A stretch of DNA of 33,411 bases from Agrococcus pavilionensis RW1. Its GTDB lineage: Bacteria; Actinomycetota; Actinomycetes; Actinomycetales; Microbacteriaceae. The position numbers and the translations under genes were made by a program. The notes under the pieces were generated by a model that saw only the letters and a program-made list of their open reading frames with translations, did no database searches and was not told where the DNA came from. Shown piece after piece: positions 31,581 to 33,411 of this stretch. Numbering within the stretch: the first letter of the stretch is position 1; each line of letters starts with the position of its first letter. The stretch lies in contig NZ_ASHR01000041.1 of NCBI RefSeq assembly GCF_000400485.1, positions 1 to 33,411 on the forward strand, written 5' to 3'.

Positions 31581-31586
31581 TAGGCT
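31581..31586 (+). promoter_or_regulatory. -10 element (TAGGCT) for leaderless ndk transcript
   Basis: TAGGCT is followed by seven bases (GGGGCCC) and the ATG at 31594. No Shine-Dalgarno with normal spacing is present, which favours leaderless initiation. Confidence 0.5.
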
Positions 31587-31593
31587 GGGGCCC

Positions 31594-32004
31594 ATGCAGA
31601 GCACCCTCGTCCTCATCAAGCCCGACGGCGTCAAGCGCCAGCTGACCGGCGCGATCCTCGCGCGCATCGAGGCCAAGGGCTACGTCGTCGCCGACCTGCG
31701 GATGGTGCAGCCCGAGCGCGCGCTGCTCGAGGAGCACTACGACGAGCACCGCGGCAAGCCGTTCTTCGAGCCGCTCGTCGAGTTCATGCTCTCGGGCCCG
31801 TCGGTCGCGATCCGCCTCGAGGGCGACCGCGTCATCGAGGGCTTCCGCTCGCTCGCCGGCACGACCGACCCGACCAGCGCCGCGCCCGGCACGATCCGCG
31901 GCGACCTCGGCCGCGACTGGGGCCTCAAGGTGCAGCAGAACCTCGTGCACGGGTCCGACTCCGAAGAGTCGGCGGCGCGCGAGCTCGCCCTCTGGTTCGG
32001 CTGA
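31594..32004 (+). CDS. ndk: Nucleoside diphosphate kinase
   Basis: The 136-residue protein is of standard length. It transfers the gamma-phosphate between nucleoside di- and triphosphates through a phosphohistidine. TLVLIKPDGVKR is the N-terminal signature; the active-site His119 lies in NLVHGSDSEESA. GTTDPTSAAPGTIRGD is the nucleotide-binding segment. The start ATG is supported by a -10 TAGGCT seven bases upstream. Possible weak hairpins overlap and follow its stop (31994-32007 and 32011-32023) and may serve as a terminator facing the convergent VKOR gene. Confidence 0.96.
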   Translation: MQSTLVLIKPDGVKRQLTGAILARIEAKGYVVADLRMVQPERALLEEHYDEHRGKPFFEPLVEFMLSGPSVAIRLEGDRVIEGFRSLAGTTDPTSAAPGTIRGDLGRDWGLKVQQNLVHGSDSEESAARELALWFG

Positions 32005-32036
32005 ACCCGAGCGGCTGAGCCGCCGCCCAGGCCCCG

Positions 32037-32654
32037 CTAGAAGGAGAAGAGGAACCGGGGGATCCCCGGCAGCACGACCATGATCGTCACGACGACGATC
32101 ACGGCGAGCGCGAGCGAGAGCACCCAGCCCCAGCTCGAGAAGCGGGCGGCGGTGCGCCGCAGCCCCGCGGATGCCGGTAGCGCGCCGGCGCCGAGCGCCC
32201 ACGTCCAGAGCGGGAACGCCATCGCGTACATCGCCATCCAGACGAGGAAGCACCAGGGGCACACGAAGCCCAGCACGAAGACCGACTGCTGCGCGAGCCA
32301 CAGCACGAACACCAGCCCGCCGAGCACGCCGGTCGAGAAGACCGTCCACACCCACCGCGGCATCGCGACGCGACCGAGCGTCAGCGCCCCCATGATGATC
32401 GGAGCCGGGAACGCCATGAGCCCGAGGAAGGGGTTCGGGAAGCCGAACAGCCTGCCCTGCTCCGACTCCATCGCGCCGGAGCACGACAGGAACGGGTTGA
32501 GGTCGCACGAGAGCAGCTCCTCCGGATGCAGCAGCAGCTCGATGCGCTCGACCGAGAGCGCGAACGCGCCCGCGAGCCCCGCGAGCCCGGTGACGATGAG
32601 CAGCACGCCGAGCCACACGGGCGCGGCGATGTGGGCGGGTCGAGCGTCTGACAT
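32037..32654 (-). CDS. Vitamin K epoxide reductase (VKOR) family membrane protein
   Basis: The 205-residue membrane protein has five hydrophobic segments. The loop cysteines are Cys50 and Cys58 (LSCDLNPFLSCSGAM) and the quinone-side active motif is CPWC (Cys132/Cys135), all four as required by VKOR homologues. In actinobacteria such proteins reoxidise DsbA-like oxidoreductases during disulfide formation outside the membrane, passing electrons to quinone. No fused thioredoxin domain and no adjacent dsbA are present. ATG 32654 has AGGAGG a few bases upstream. It is divergent from the LysE-family gene. Confidence 0.92.
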   Translation of the reverse strand: MSDARPAHIAAPVWLGVLLIVTGLAGLAGAFALSVERIELLLHPEELLSCDLNPFLSCSGAMESEQGRLFGFPNPFLGLMAFPAPIIMGALTLGRVAMPRWVWTVFSTGVLGGLVFVLWLAQQSVFVLGFVCPWCFLVWMAMYAMAFPLWTWALGAGALPASAGLRRTAARFSSWGWVLSLALAVIVVVTIMVVLPGIPRFLFSF

Positions 32655-32693
32655 GGAACCTCCTGCTCAGCATCCTGTCAGCCCGGGGGAGCG

Positions 32694-33377
32694 ATGAGCT
32701 TCGACACGGCGACTCTCACAGCATTCACCTTGGGTGCGATCGCCATCGTGCTGCTGCCGGGAGCGAACAGCCTCTTCGTCGCCACCACGTCGCTGCGCGC
32801 CGGTCGCGGGCCCGGCTTCCGCGCGATGCTCGGCGTCTTCCTCGGCGACGCGATCCTGATGGTGCTCGCGGTGCTCTCGGCGCAGGCGCTCTCCGCCAAC
32901 CCGGTCGTCTACACCGTGCTCATCTGGGCCGGCGCCCTCTACTTGTGCTGGCTCGCGCTCGGCCTCGTGCGCAGCGCGCTCGCGCGCCTGCGCGCCAAGC
33001 TGCGGCGGACCGCCGAGCCGGAGCCGAGCGAGAGCCCCATCAGCCCGCCGAGCGCGCCCAACCCGATCATCGCCGAGCCGCGCCTGCGCCCGTTCCGCAC
33101 CGCGCTCGTGACGAGCCTGCTGAACCCGAAGGCGATCCTGTTCTTCGCCTCGTTCTTCCTGCAGTTCATCGACCCGGCCTCGCCGACACCTCTCGGCGAC
33201 CTGCTCGTGCTCATGCTCATCATCGAGGGCCTCTCGGCGGCGTACCTCACGGTGCTCGTGCTCATCGGCGCGAACATCGGACGTCGGGTGCAGCCGCACG
33301 GCTGGCTCGCGATCATCGGCACCCTCGTCGCCGCGCTCGGCTTCCTCGCGCTCGCGGTGCGGGTCGTGCTGCCCTGA
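32694..33377 (+). CDS. LysE/RhtB family amino-acid exporter
   Basis: The 227-residue protein has six membrane segments. The N-terminal signature is LGAIAIVLLPGANSLFVATTSLRAGRGPGF and the second half carries TALVTSLLNPKAILFFASFF, both typical of LysE/RhtB exporters of basic or neutral amino acids. A longer than usual hydrophilic loop (AEPEPSESPISPPSAPNPII, about residues 103-125) separates the halves, as in the LeuE-like subgroup. ATG 32694 follows GGGGGAG closely. The 39-bp gap to the divergent VKOR start must hold both promoters. The substrate is unknown. Confidence 0.9.
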   Translation: MSFDTATLTAFTLGAIAIVLLPGANSLFVATTSLRAGRGPGFRAMLGVFLGDAILMVLAVLSAQALSANPVVYTVLIWAGALYLCWLALGLVRSALARLRAKLRRTAEPEPSESPISPPSAPNPIIAEPRLRPFRTALVTSLLNPKAILFFASFFLQFIDPASPTPLGDLLVLMLIIEGLSAAYLTVLVLIGANIGRRVQPHGWLAIIGTLVAALGFLALAVRVVLP

Positions 33378-33392
33378 GCGTCGGCGAGGTGC

Positions 33393-33408
33393 CTCACTGA
33401 GAAGTGAG
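33393..33408 (+). terminator. Hairpin after the LysE-family gene, at the window edge
   Basis: CTCACT (33393-33398), GAGA loop, AGTGAG (33403-33408): a perfect 6-bp stem, 15 bp after the stop. It may extend past the window. Confidence 0.4.
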
Positions 33409-33411
33409 CGC

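Noticed and set aside
31158-31583. Open frames through the tandem repeats on both strands
   Set aside because: They are repeat translations (LLRLAAAPGRDSVHM type) with no start signal. Their openness follows from GC content and the repeat period being close to a multiple of three.

Overview
The window looks like a chromosomal segment from a high-GC Gram-positive actinobacterium, most likely a member of the Microbacteriaceae. The reasons are very high GC with strong G/C third positions, frequent GGATGC/GCATCC strings, an actinobacterial-type ileS T-box with a very short stem I, and many apparently leaderless promoters (TANNNT followed 6-7 nt later by the start codon). The taxonomic placement is inference. 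No tRNA, rRNA, CRISPR array or recognisable insertion sequence was found.

Layout. (1) 1-5316: the 3' part of a giant secreted protein. It has an animal-type haem peroxidase domain interrupted by three cell-wall-binding (CWB2) repeats, then RTX calcium-binding repeats and two Ig-like domains. It ends at a perfect palindromic terminator shared with a convergent M3 peptidase gene. (2) 5376-9130: M3 oligopeptidase, a divergent SAM methyltransferase, and an ArsR-like regulator whose promoter lies inside a perfect 16-bp-arm inverted repeat and which is followed by a 31-residue peptide gene. (3) 9196-15862: a 76-residue protein gene coupled to valS, a small membrane protein, a fructosamine-kinase pseudogene (in-frame TAG), a YigZ/IMPACT protein, an MHS-type MFS transporter, and a divergent TetR regulator. 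(4) 15901-16782: a lipoprotein.

(5) 17013-21498: a compositionally distinct accessory island. It holds a 5'-truncated Rhs/YD-repeat core with a C-terminal toxin-like tail, an overlapping putative immunity gene, a second 'orphan' Rhs tip with a different tail, a second putative immunity gene, and a third ~60-bp Rhs vestige. The two tips carry the same in-frame 180-bp core-end segment 1651 bp apart. The array therefore looks like a store of alternative toxin/immunity modules that homologous recombination could switch. None of the four variable products is recognisable to me; this is the most promising candidate for something undescribed.

(6) 21495-22871 (minus strand): aminodeoxychorismate-lyase-like class IV aminotransferase and a lipoprotein. 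(7) 22988-25733: a three-gene operon of a NarL-type histidine kinase, response regulator and DUF4097-type membrane-anchored protein. (8) 25731-31112: ileS under T-box control, translationally coupled to folC and a DUF4233 membrane protein. (9) 31156-31459: four tandem ~84-bp units, each a long inverted repeat. (10) 31594-33377: ndk, a VKOR-family membrane oxidoreductase, and a LysE-family exporter. The housekeeping blocks (aminoacyl-tRNA synthetases, folate and nucleotide metabolism) look ordinary; the novelty is in regions 1, 2, 5 and 9.
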